Below are positions 1 through 5,540 of a DNA stretch of 5,540 nt, in pieces. How positions within the stretch are numbered: the stretch's first letter is position 1; each line of letters opens with the position of its first letter. Made by a program: the position numbers and the translations under genes. The notes under the pieces are model-generated. The model saw only the letters and a list, made by a program, of their open reading frames with translations, was not told where the DNA came from and searched no databases. Source of the DNA: Desulfotomaculum sp. (GTDB taxonomy: Bacteria; Bacillota; Desulfotomaculia; Desulfotomaculales; Nap2-2B); the NCBI GenBank assembly GCA_003485325.1, contig DMZI01000047.1:1-5540 (forward strand), written 5' to 3'.

Positions 1-12
1 CCTCTTCCGATC
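1..12. other. Probable residual Illumina adapter at contig end
   Basis: Bases 2-12 read CTCTTCCGATC, identical to the 3' part of the standard Illumina adapter (ending GCTCTTCCGATCT). Its position at the very first bases, followed by odd sequence, points to untrimmed adapter and not genomic DNA. An 11-base match could occur by chance, but hardly at this exact place. Confidence 0.75.
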
Positions 13-205
13 CCAAGTTCCCTTTTAATTAAGGTACTCCCCTTTTTCCCCCCCCGCCCGGGGCTTTCTTTAAAGTTCTCGGCGGCTTTTTGGGGTCGGG
101 GTGCTGTTTTCCTCCAAGAAACCCCCCTTGTTTTCTTGGCGGGTCCCCTTTGGGGTTTCTTTCTTTTCTCCAAAGAAAAAATCCTTTTTTTTTCGCCCGG
201 TGATT
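13..205. other. Low-complexity, A-poor contig-end sequence, probably unreliable
   Basis: No gene is visible here. The stretch is made of runs of C, T and G, and only about 16 of the first 170 bases are A, unlike everything downstream. It holds several short inverted repeats: CCAAGAAA (114-121) with TTTCTTGG (132-139), AAGAAACCCC (116-125) with GGGGTTTCTT (152-161), and CCCCG with CGGG around 51-62. Together with the adapter match, this suggests error-rich or chimeric read ends. A real structured leader cannot be excluded. From about 205 to 339 the composition looks normal, and the only features I see there are the inverted repeat and weak promoter elements listed separately. Confidence 0.6.
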
Positions 206-270
206 TCTTGTGATTTCCCCTAGTTATTTTACAGCAACAAAGGGCTTATTCTTTTTATATGAACAACTTT

Positions 271-302
271 CCAATATTTTTATCGATATGATAAAATATT
301 GG
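271..302. repeat. Inverted repeat upstream of the dehydratase gene pair
   Basis: The left arm CCAATATTTTTATC (271-284) and the right arm GATAAAATATTGG (290-302) are reverse complements except for one extra T in the left arm. They are separated by five bases, GATAT. The repeat ends 37 bases before the start codon at 340. It is AT-rich and has no T-run after it, so it looks more like an operator for a dimeric repressor or activator than an intrinsic terminator. Its right end overlaps a possible -35 element (299-304). No regulator gene is in the window, so its binding partner is unknown. Confidence 0.6.
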
Positions 303-328
303 ACAATCAGACAGGTTCAATTTATAAA
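299..328 (+). promoter_or_regulatory. Possible promoter for the dehydratase gene pair
   Basis: TTGGAC (299-304) and TATAAA (323-328) are separated by 18 bases and resemble sigma-A -35 and -10 elements. Transcription would start near 335, leaving almost no leader before the ATG at 340, so this would require leaderless initiation or use of the ATG at 349. A weaker alternative is TTTCCA (268-273) with GATAAA (290-295), inside the inverted repeat. Neither is strong. The genes could also be transcribed from further upstream. Confidence 0.25.
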
Positions 329-339
329 CAAATTCTGGA

Positions 340-1197
340 ATGGATAAGATGGAGAATTTGTACGTAGATACGGCTTGTTCTTATGTCCCTTTAGAAATAA
401 TCCATACAATGGGGTTTACTCCAAGGCGCCTGCTTGCTCCGGAGCCCAAAGAAACTGGATTAATGCCGCGTAACTACTGTTCATATGCCAGGGCCTGTGT
501 TTACCCGTCTGGTACAGTTCCCGTTGTTTTTACAACCTGCTGCGATGGTATGCGTCGTTGCTATGATATACGTAAGTCAAGGGGTGATACGGTCTTTCTT
601 TTGGACCTTCCCCGTCATCTCAGCAACGCTCACGTTGAATATTACGGAGGGGAATTGCGCAGGCTAGCCCGATGGTTGGGTGAATTATCAGGCATTGCCG
701 TTCCGAAAAGATTATCTTCCAGGCAGCCGTTGTTAAAAAAATCCCCAAAAGAGACAACGACAGCGTGTAAAAAGACGATTATTCTTTCCGGCGCCGTTTT
801 GCCGGACGACGGTATTCTGCAGTTAATCAATGAATATGAGGCAACGGCTATAAAGGTTGACTTTTGTACGGAACAACGCAGTGATCTTGAAGCAGCATAT
901 TCTGAAAAAGAAGATGAGTTTTTGTCTCTTGCCAGGGCTTACCTTAGCAAACCTCCCTGTCCAAGAATGACAGGCCGTCGCTTTCCATATATCAGGGAAC
1001 TTATTGAACAGACGGGGGCTAGGGGAGTGATCTTGTACACGATAAAATTTTGCGATCATGGTCTGTATGAAATACCCTTATGGCGATACCTTTGTTCAGG
1101 GTTAAACATCCCCTTTCTTCACCTTGAGGGGGAATACAAAAGCGGGATGCCCGCTCAGTTTCATACACGTATCCAGGCTTTTTTGGAGACGATCTGA
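340..1197 (+). CDS. 2-hydroxyacyl-CoA dehydratase family protein, compact HgdB/BcrC-like subunit
   Basis: The 285-residue protein belongs to the 2-hydroxyglutaryl-CoA dehydratase D-component family (HgdB, FldC, BcrC), cytoplasmic Fe-S proteins that dehydrate 2-hydroxyacyl-CoA or reduce aromatic acyl-CoA after one-electron activation. The family pattern is visible from end to end: YVPLEIIHTMGFTPRRL near residues 15-31, NYCSYAR around Cys47, TTCCDG with Cys67/Cys68 and Asp69, DFCTEQR near 174-180, then KFCDHGLYE around Cys238, HLEGEYKSG and a closing TRIQAFLE. Cys47, Cys67 or Cys68, and Cys238 are the likely cluster ligands. Usual members have about 370-420 residues; here the region between residues 90 and 145 is short, and the protein is cysteine-rich (11 Cys). 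An in-frame stop at 325-327 limits the start to 340 or the ATG at 349; the latter has GGA at a better distance. The next gene starts 3 bases after the stop, suggesting a heterodimeric partner. The substrate is unknown; a double-cubane-type reductase is an alternative. Confidence 0.85.
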   Translation: MDKMENLYVDTACSYVPLEIIHTMGFTPRRLLAPEPKETGLMPRNYCSYARACVYPSGTVPVVFTTCCDGMRRCYDIRKSRGDTVFLLDLPRHLSNAHVEYYGGELRRLARWLGELSGIAVPKRLSSRQPLLKKSPKETTTACKKTIILSGAVLPDDGILQLINEYEATAIKVDFCTEQRSDLEAAYSEKEDEFLSLARAYLSKPPCPRMTGRRFPYIRELIEQTGARGVILYTIKFCDHGLYEIPLWRYLCSGLNIPFLHLEGEYKSGMPAQFHTRIQAFLETI

Positions 1198-1200
1198 ACA

Positions 1201-2457
1201 GTGAACCCAAAAGAATACATAGAAAAAAGTTCACCTGCAAAAATGTATAAGCTTCTTTCGTCCCCTTATTCATATTTTATCCTTGAGCTGCTGACTATGT
1301 TATGGCGGCCCGGGAAATTTGAGAAGAGCAACAGATCTTTCTATCACAACGGCTTGAGATTGCTCAGACAGGCTTACCGTGCGACCAGACCGGTAGTTTG
1401 GACAAATGTTTATACCCCGTCAGAATTAATCTGGTCCATGGGGGGAGTTCCTTTTATGCCGGAGGTTGCTGCCGCTGTTGCCGCCAGCCTCGGCTGGGGG
1501 ACTCATTTTCTAAAGGCGGCGGAAGGAGCCTGGTACTCGGCGGATCTTTGCGGCTTTCACCGCTGTGCTCTTGGTATGGCTGTAAACCGGGCGCTTCCCC
1601 GTCCTGATGTAATAATAGCAACCAGCCATTTATGTGATGGGGCAGTAAAGTTCCTGGAAATGTCAAGCAGGATGTTCAACTGTCCTTACTTCCTGGTTCA
1701 TATTCCATATAATGACGATCAGCAGTCAATAGCATGGCTGGCGGGAGAGTTGTCTTCGCTGGCCAAAGAGCTGAATTATCTTTTGCCTTCCAGTCCCAGG
1801 AATATTTCACTTGTTGCAGGAAATGTAAACGCTGCCCGTGAACAAATGGTTGCGGTAAACGAGCTTAGAAAAAATAACCTTGCTCCCTGGCAGGGGGATG
1901 AATCGCTTACTAGAATAGTTATTTCTTTCAATATGCTCGGTACGCCCGAAGCAGTAAAATATTACTCGTTATTACGAAAGGATTTATATGAAAGGATAAA
2001 CAAGAGGTGCCCGGCGGCGCCTGTCCAAAAAAACCGCCTCCTGTGGCTTCATTTCAAACCCTTTTATCCAAATCCGCTGCTGAAAAAAATAGAGCAGGAT
2101 CTGGGAAACGTAATTGCCTTTGAAGAAGTCAGCGCAGTTACCTGGGGCAAGTTATCGCCTGAGGACTGGTGGGGAAGCATTGCTGCTAAAATCCTGGCTA
2201 ATCCCTTGTGGGGCCCCGGAGAAAGACGCGTTGAACTGGTCTTAAAGTTGGCCCGTGAATATGACTGCAACGGTGTTGTTCATTTCTCACACTGGGGTTG
2301 CCGTCAGAGCACTGGAATGGTAAGCATTTTGCGCGAAGCTATGAACCGTGAGGGGATCCCCTTCTTGAATTTGGAAGGCGACTGTATTGATTCACGTAAT
2401 TTTATGGAGGGCCAAAGCATGACAAGAGTGGAGAGCTTTTTAGAAATGCTGGATTAA
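1201..2457 (+). CDS. 2-hydroxyacyl-CoA dehydratase family protein, larger subunit
   Basis: This 418-residue protein is a full-length member of the same Fe-S dehydratase/reductase family as the gene before it. Recognisable segments are TPSELIWSMGGVPF (72-85), SADLCGFHRCALG (113-125), TSHLCDGAVKF (141-151), FSHWGCRQSTGM (362-373) and the terminal LEGDC...TRVESFLEML. Cys117, Cys145 and Cys367 occupy the three positions expected to bind the cluster; Cys122, Cys161, Cys270, Cys356 and Cys395 are additional. The start is GTG, with GGAG at 1185-1188 inside the end of the upstream gene and a 3-base gap between stop and start, so the two are probably translationally coupled and form one complex. The next ATG (residue 15) has no ribosome binding site. 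The required ATP-dependent activase (HgdC/FldI type) is not seen in this window. Family assignment is firm; the substrate (lactoyl-, 2-hydroxyglutaryl-, phenyllactyl-CoA or other) cannot be read from the sequence. Confidence 0.88.
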   Translation: MNPKEYIEKSSPAKMYKLLSSPYSYFILELLTMLWRPGKFEKSNRSFYHNGLRLLRQAYRATRPVVWTNVYTPSELIWSMGGVPFMPEVAAAVAASLGWGTHFLKAAEGAWYSADLCGFHRCALGMAVNRALPRPDVIIATSHLCDGAVKFLEMSSRMFNCPYFLVHIPYNDDQQSIAWLAGELSSLAKELNYLLPSSPRNISLVAGNVNAAREQMVAVNELRKNNLAPWQGDESLTRIVISFNMLGTPEAVKYYSLLRKDLYERINKRCPAAPVQKNRLLWLHFKPFYPNPLLKKIEQDLGNVIAFEEVSAVTWGKLSPEDWWGSIAAKILANPLWGPGERRVELVLKLAREYDCNGVVHFSHWGCRQSTGMVSILREAMNREGIPFLNLEGDCIDSRNFMEGQSMTRVESFLEMLD

Positions 2458-2530
2458 CGTCCTGGCTGGTTGAAAAACCCAAAACACAATAAAAAGTGAA
2501 TAATTTTTCTTAAATGTAAATCTTTCTGTC

Positions 2531-2559
2531 CTGATAATCGGATGCGTGCTGGAGATAAT
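2531..2559 (+). promoter_or_regulatory. Possible promoter of the lactate dehydrogenase gene
   Basis: CTGATA (2531-2536) and GATAAT (2554-2559) are separated by 17 bases, matching 4/6 and 5/6 of the sigma-A consensus. The expected transcription start, near 2566, would give a leader of about 28 bases containing the ribosome binding site. No intrinsic terminator is visible after the upstream gene, so read-through from the dehydratase pair is also possible. Confidence 0.35.
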
Positions 2560-2578
2560 AAAACATTAATACGGGACC

Positions 2579-2585
2579 AAGGAGG
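2579..2585 (+). promoter_or_regulatory. Strong ribosome binding site for lactate dehydrogenase
   Basis: AAGGAGG lies 8 bases before the ATG at 2594. It is a perfect match to the anti-Shine-Dalgarno core and fixes the start of the gene. Confidence 0.9.
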
Positions 2586-2593
2586 AAAATAGC

Positions 2594-3619
2594 ATGCATT
2601 TCGGCGATCAGAGAAAAGTTGCGATAGTCGGGGCGGGAGCGGTGGGCGCCTGCAGCGCATATGTTATGATGATCAGCGGGCTGGTAAGTGAGCTGGTTCT
2701 TGTGGACATCAACAGGGATCGGGCTGAAGGTGAGGCAATGGACCTGGCTCACAGCGCTTCCTTTATTAAGCCAATCAAGATTTATGCAGGAGAATATGAG
2801 GATTGCCGGGATGCGGATATAATTGTATACAGCGCCGGCCTTTCGCAAAAACCGGGTGAATCGAGGCTCGATCTTGTTTCCAGCAATCTTGGAATATTAA
2901 AAAAGGTACTGCCGAAAATTATTGACCGGGATCAGAACTCCATACTGCTGATGGTCACCAATCCCGTTGATATTCTGACATATGCAGCTATTAAGCTGAT
3001 GGAACTGCCTCCGGAGAGGGTCATTGGTTCGGGAACTGTGCTGGACAGTTCCCGTTTTCGCTACCTGATCAGCGAGCATTGCAATGTTGAGGCCCGAAAT
3101 ATACATGCCTACGTTATAGGCGAACACGGTGATACCGAAGTACCCGTCTGGAGCCTGGCCAATATTGCAGGTTTTTCTGTCAAAGATTTTTGCAGCCGCT
3201 GTGGTTATTCTTCTATGGATATCGAACTTATTTCCAGCAGGGTGCGCCGTGCGGCGTACGAAGTTATTGCTCGCAAGGGGGCAACCTTCTATGCGGTCGG
3301 ACTGGCCATCCGGCGCATCTGCCAGAGTATCTTAAGGGATGAAAACACAATATTAACTGTTTCCGGCCTGCTTGAAGGCCAGTACGGCATAAAAGATGTT
3401 TGTTTGAGTCTTCCTTCAATTATTAACCGCAGAGGAAGGGCAAGAGTTCTTGATCTGCCTGTAGCAAAAAACGAAGAGGAGGCTTTGCGTCACTCCGCTG
3501 AAACTATTAAATCGATTCAGCAGCAGGTTGATTTAAGCCCTCTGGAACTGCCGGGCGAATCCTATTCCCGTACATTGCCTAATAATGTTGATTTTCCCCA
3601 GGTTCCCGGTTTCCATTAA
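2594..3619 (+). CDS. ldh: L-lactate dehydrogenase (NAD-dependent, FBP-type)
   Basis: The enzyme interconverts pyruvate plus NADH and L-lactate in the cytoplasm. The Rossmann motif GAGAVG is at residues 13-18, and Asp38 at the end of the second strand indicates NAD rather than NADP. The active-site loop SQKPGESR has Gln85, matching Gln102 of lactate dehydrogenases where malate dehydrogenases carry Arg, and Arg91 (Arg109). Asp151 and Arg154 match Asp168/Arg171, and His178 in IGEHGDTEVPVWS is the catalytic His195. Thr231 in KGATFY matches Thr246. Arg156 and His171 occupy the positions of Arg173 and His188, which bind fructose 1,6-bisphosphate in allosteric bacterial enzymes, so activation by that sugar phosphate is likely. 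At 341 residues it is about 25-30 longer than usual; the excess is a proline-containing tail after about residue 312. It follows the dehydratase pair after 136 bases. Another L-2-hydroxyacid, such as phenyllactate, cannot be excluded as substrate, because related family members use it. Confidence 0.93.
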   Translation: MHFGDQRKVAIVGAGAVGACSAYVMMISGLVSELVLVDINRDRAEGEAMDLAHSASFIKPIKIYAGEYEDCRDADIIVYSAGLSQKPGESRLDLVSSNLGILKKVLPKIIDRDQNSILLMVTNPVDILTYAAIKLMELPPERVIGSGTVLDSSRFRYLISEHCNVEARNIHAYVIGEHGDTEVPVWSLANIAGFSVKDFCSRCGYSSMDIELISSRVRRAAYEVIARKGATFYAVGLAIRRICQSILRDENTILTVSGLLEGQYGIKDVCLSLPSIINRRGRARVLDLPVAKNEEEALRHSAETIKSIQQQVDLSPLELPGESYSRTLPNNVDFPQVPGFH

Positions 3620-3620
3620 T

Positions 3621-3639
3621 CTTTATTGATAAAGTTTTT
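3621..3639 (+). terminator. Weak hairpin with T-run after lactate dehydrogenase
   Basis: CTTTA (3621-3625) pairs with TAAAG (3630-3634) around a TTGA loop, and five T residues follow directly (3635-3639), starting just after the stop codon. The shape is right for an intrinsic terminator, but the stem is short and nearly all A-T, so termination would be inefficient. Confidence 0.3.
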
Positions 3640-3678
3640 CTTTGTTAATATATGGTAATGCCAAACATTATCTTTGCC

Positions 3679-3707
3679 TTGCCAACCGGTATGTTATTTT
3701 ATATAAT
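3679..3707 (+). promoter_or_regulatory. Near-consensus sigma-A promoter of tRNA-Arg
   Basis: TTGCCA (3679-3684) and a perfect TATAAT (3702-3707) are separated by 17 bases. Transcription would start near 3714, about 16 bases before the mature tRNA 5' end. This is the strongest promoter visible in the window and suits a stable RNA gene. Confidence 0.75.
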
Positions 3708-3729
3708 TATTCTTACTGATTAATTATTT

Positions 3730-3804
<75 letters not shown>

Positions 3805-3818
3805 AATTACTTACAAGC

Positions 3819-3836
3819 CCCGCCACGGGTTTTTTT
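3819..3836 (+). terminator. Intrinsic terminator of the tRNA-Arg transcript
   Basis: CCCG (3819-3822) pairs with CGGG (3826-3829) around a CCA loop, followed by seven T residues (3830-3836). It starts 14 bases after the tRNA. The stem is short but all G-C. On the minus strand there is no T-run, so it would not end transcription of the convergent gene. Confidence 0.6.
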
Positions 3837-3878
3837 ATGCAGTGATTTTCAGATACCGACATTTTTATATATTCCGGC

Positions 3879-5468
3879 TCATTTCTTATCTTTTAGTTGT
3901 TGACGAGCAAAAATATTTCCTGGGCATAAAAGGCCTTTTGGATCAAAAACTGCTTTAAGGGCAGCCATTTCAAAAATATGGTTCCGTCCGTACATTATCT
4001 CCAGAAAACCTGTTTTTAGCTTACCAATACCGTGTTCGGCAGAAATAGCCCCGCCTAACCTGGTTATCTCAATCGCCCATTGGGCATATAATGCCTGCCC
4101 CTTTTTGTATTCTTCCTCATTATGCGGCAGTATGTTGAAATGCAAATGATTATCTCCAATATGACCCCAGATTGCCGATTGCAGTCCGCTTTCATTGAGC
4201 ATAGAGTGGTACATACTCATTACACGGCGCAGATGCCGGTCGGGAACGGACATATCCGTCCCGAGTTTTATTATTGCGGGATCTTTTCTTTTGCGTTGGT
4301 CAATCAGCATATTCACACTTTCCGGTACCGCATGTCTGAAGAAAAGTAAGCTATCCCGGTCAGCGTTATTGCGCGCAACCCAGGAATCCTTTTCAGTTCC
4401 GCCGGATTCTTTCATTAATTGAGCCATTTTAGCCAGGTTTTCGACGGCCAGGTTTTCATGATCGCAATGCAGTTCAATATAGACGACGGCGTTTATTCTT
4501 TCTTCAACTGTACGTAGTCTGGCAAATGCTGGATTTTCTTTTTTCTGCGCGCGTAAAATGGCTAAAGAACCCACGTCGAAGAATTCAATAGCTGCAATAT
4601 TAGTCAGTTGCTCCCGTAGAACTGTTATAAAATCAACCGCATAATTCCCGTTTTCGAATAAACAACATATCCCCCAGATTATCCTGGGCAGAGGCAGCAG
4701 CCTAACTTCAATATCTGTGATAATTCCCAGAGTTCCTTCAGAACCTATGAATAGATCAATTGCATCCATGTCATTTTCAACATAATAACCTGAGGTATTC
4801 TTGGTTTTGGGCATTTCATAGGCAGGCAGATTTACAGTAAAGCTATGTCCCTGATCAGTAACCAAATCCAGCTTTCTTCCAGCGGCAAATATTTCCCCCC
4901 GCCTGATTGTCAGGGTGTGTCCGCTGCAAAGGGCTATTTTGATCGCCGTAATGTGCTTCCTTGTTGATCCATATAAATAACTGCGTGCTCCGGAAGCGTT
5001 GCATGCAACCATGCCGCCAAGAGTGGCGGAAGTCTCTGTCGGGTCAGGGCTGAAGAACTGTTCAGGAGCTTTGCAGAATTCTTTAAAAGTTTCCCTTGAT
5101 TCCTCACTCCATTTTGAGATATCGAAATTTTTATCTTTAATTTGTTCCCTGAGTTCTGAAAGTGTTGTGCCGGCTTGAACGGTTATATAAAAACTTCCTT
5201 TGTCATCCCTTCGTATTGCTGAAATGCCGTCCATTCTGGAAAGGTTTATAATATGTCCGCTTTGGGGCACGGCGCCTGCAGTCAATCCGGTCCGGGCTCC
5301 CTGAACAGTAACAGGTATTCCTTTGGGATATAGGTTGTTTATGATAGCTGTGATATCGTCTATGCTCTTTGGAAAAGATATGCTTTCCGCATACCCTGTT
5401 ACCCGTGATTCATCTTTTAAATATGTGGTTAGTTCTTGAGTTATAGGTTTAATCAGGCTGTTATCCGT
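3879..5468 (-). CDS. FAD-linked 2-hydroxyacid dehydrogenase (GlcD / D-lactate dehydrogenase family), non-ATG start
   Basis: This flavoprotein family oxidises 2-hydroxyacids such as D-lactate, glycolate or D-2-hydroxyglutarate and passes electrons to an electron-transfer flavoprotein, quinone or cytochrome. Read from 5468 it has 529 residues. The FAD-binding half shows GARTGLTAGAVP (57-68), DPTETSATLGG (142-152), NASGARSYLYGSTR (about 157-170) and GSEGTLG (242-248). The C-terminal half shows GHIGDNHLHFN with His436, His441 and His443, then AEHGIGK with Glu478/His479 and a closing FDPKGLLCPGN. The frame stays open to a stop at 5481-5483 but contains no ATG or GTG upstream of the conserved FAD loop. 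AGGAAGTGAT (5481-5472), 9/10 identical to the extended ribosome binding site, stands 7 bases before an ACG at 5468-5466, which I take as the start position. A TTG at 5285 would cut through the FAD loop and is unlikely. It could be a rare ACG start, a sequencing error, or a mutated start. Substrate and electron acceptor are not determined; no etfAB is in the window. Confidence 0.88.
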   Translation of the reverse strand, partial: TDNSLIKPITQELTTYLKDESRVTGYAESISFPKSIDDITAIINNLYPKGIPVTVQGARTGLTAGAVPQSGHIINLSRMDGISAIRRDDKGSFYITVQAGTTLSELREQIKDKNFDISKWSEESRETFKEFCKAPEQFFSPDPTETSATLGGMVACNASGARSYLYGSTRKHITAIKIALCSGHTLTIRRGEIFAAGRKLDLVTDQGHSFTVNLPAYEMPKTKNTSGYYVENDMDAIDLFIGSEGTLGIITDIEVRLLPLPRIIWGICCLFENGNYAVDFITVLREQLTNIAAIEFFDVGSLAILRAQKKENPAFARLRTVEERINAVVYIELHCDHENLAVENLAKMAQLMKESGGTEKDSWVARNNADRDSLLFFRHAVPESVNMLIDQRKRKDPAIIKLGTDMSVPDRHLRRVMSMYHSMLNESGLQSAIWGHIGDNHLHFNILPHNEEEYKKGQALYAQWAIEITRLGGAISAEHGIGKLKTGFLEIMYGRNHIFEMAALKAVFDPKGLLCPGNIFARQQLKDKK

Positions 5469-5471
5469 ATT

Positions 5472-5481
5472 ATCACTTCCT
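5472..5481 (-). promoter_or_regulatory. Ribosome binding site that decides the start of the FAD-linked dehydrogenase
   Basis: Read on the minus strand, AGGAAGTGAT matches the extended Shine-Dalgarno AGGAGGTGAT at 9 of 10 bases. It places initiation at 5468, where the codon is ACG. The nearby ATG at 5484-5482 is out of frame and meets a stop after three codons. Confidence 0.65.
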
Positions 5482-5516
5482 CATACTTTTTGAGAATATT
5501 CAATGATGCATAGGCT

Positions 5517-5522
5517 ATTATA
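5517..5522 (-). promoter_or_regulatory. Probable -10 element of the FAD-linked dehydrogenase gene
   Basis: A perfect TATAAT on the minus strand predicts a transcript start near 5510 and a leader of about 42 bases. The -35 element would fall at about 5540-5545, at or beyond the window edge, so the promoter cannot be fully judged. Confidence 0.45.
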
Positions 5523-5540
5523 TATCGCAGGTGACGGCTT

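Noticed and set aside
642..1273. Minus-strand open frames opposite the dehydratase genes
   Set aside because: They overlap strongly supported family genes and show no recognisable domain or initiation signals.
2468..2479. GGTT-GAAA-AACC hairpin after the second dehydratase gene as a terminator
   Set aside because: The stem is only four base pairs and no T-run follows it.
2470..2504. TTGAAA (2470-2475) with AATAAT (2499-2504) as a promoter
   Set aside because: The spacing of 23 bases is too long; the pair at 2531-2559 is better.
3879..5285. TTG at 5285 as the start of the FAD-linked dehydrogenase
   Set aside because: It falls inside the conserved GARTGLTAGAVP loop, has no ribosome binding site, and would drop 61 residues that fit the family.

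Overview
The window looks like the end of a draft contig from an anaerobic Gram-positive bacterium, most likely a Clostridia/Peptococcaceae-type Firmicute. This is an inference from gene content and signals: a pair of 2-hydroxyacyl-CoA dehydratase-family genes, a Bacillota-style fructose-1,6-bisphosphate-type L-lactate dehydrogenase, strong AAGGAGG-type ribosome binding sites, a GTG start and a tRNA gene with encoded CCA. No species can be named from the sequence alone.

Layout. Bases 1-12 match the tail of a common Illumina adapter. Bases up to about 205 are an A-poor, homopolymer-rich stretch that is probably poor-quality contig-end sequence. Normal sequence follows, with a clear inverted repeat at 271-302. 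Next come two tightly spaced plus-strand genes (340-1197 and 1201-2457) that both belong to the 2-hydroxyglutaryl-CoA dehydratase D-component (HgdB/BcrC) family. A 136-base gap holds a plausible promoter and a strong ribosome binding site, followed by an L-lactate dehydrogenase gene (2594-3619). A tRNA-Arg(CCG) gene (3730-3804) has its own near-consensus promoter and a short terminator. The rest is a minus-strand FAD-linked 2-hydroxyacid dehydrogenase gene of the GlcD/D-lactate dehydrogenase type (3879 to about 5468), convergent with the tRNA.

Function. All four proteins plausibly act on 2-hydroxyacids or their CoA esters. The lactate dehydrogenase interconverts a 2-oxoacid and an L-2-hydroxyacid with NAD. 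The flavoprotein probably oxidises a 2-hydroxyacid (D-lactate, glycolate or similar). The paired Fe-S proteins resemble enzymes that dehydrate (R)-2-hydroxyacyl-CoA. The ATP-dependent activase that such dehydratases need is not in the window; it may lie beyond the damaged left end or elsewhere.

The most useful points for a second look are these: the flavoprotein reading frame has no ordinary start codon where its ribosome binding site and homology place the start (an ACG sits there instead); the first dehydratase subunit is unusually compact but keeps the candidate cluster cysteines; and the inverted repeat lies directly upstream of the dehydratase pair. I see no convincing evidence for a wholly new system.
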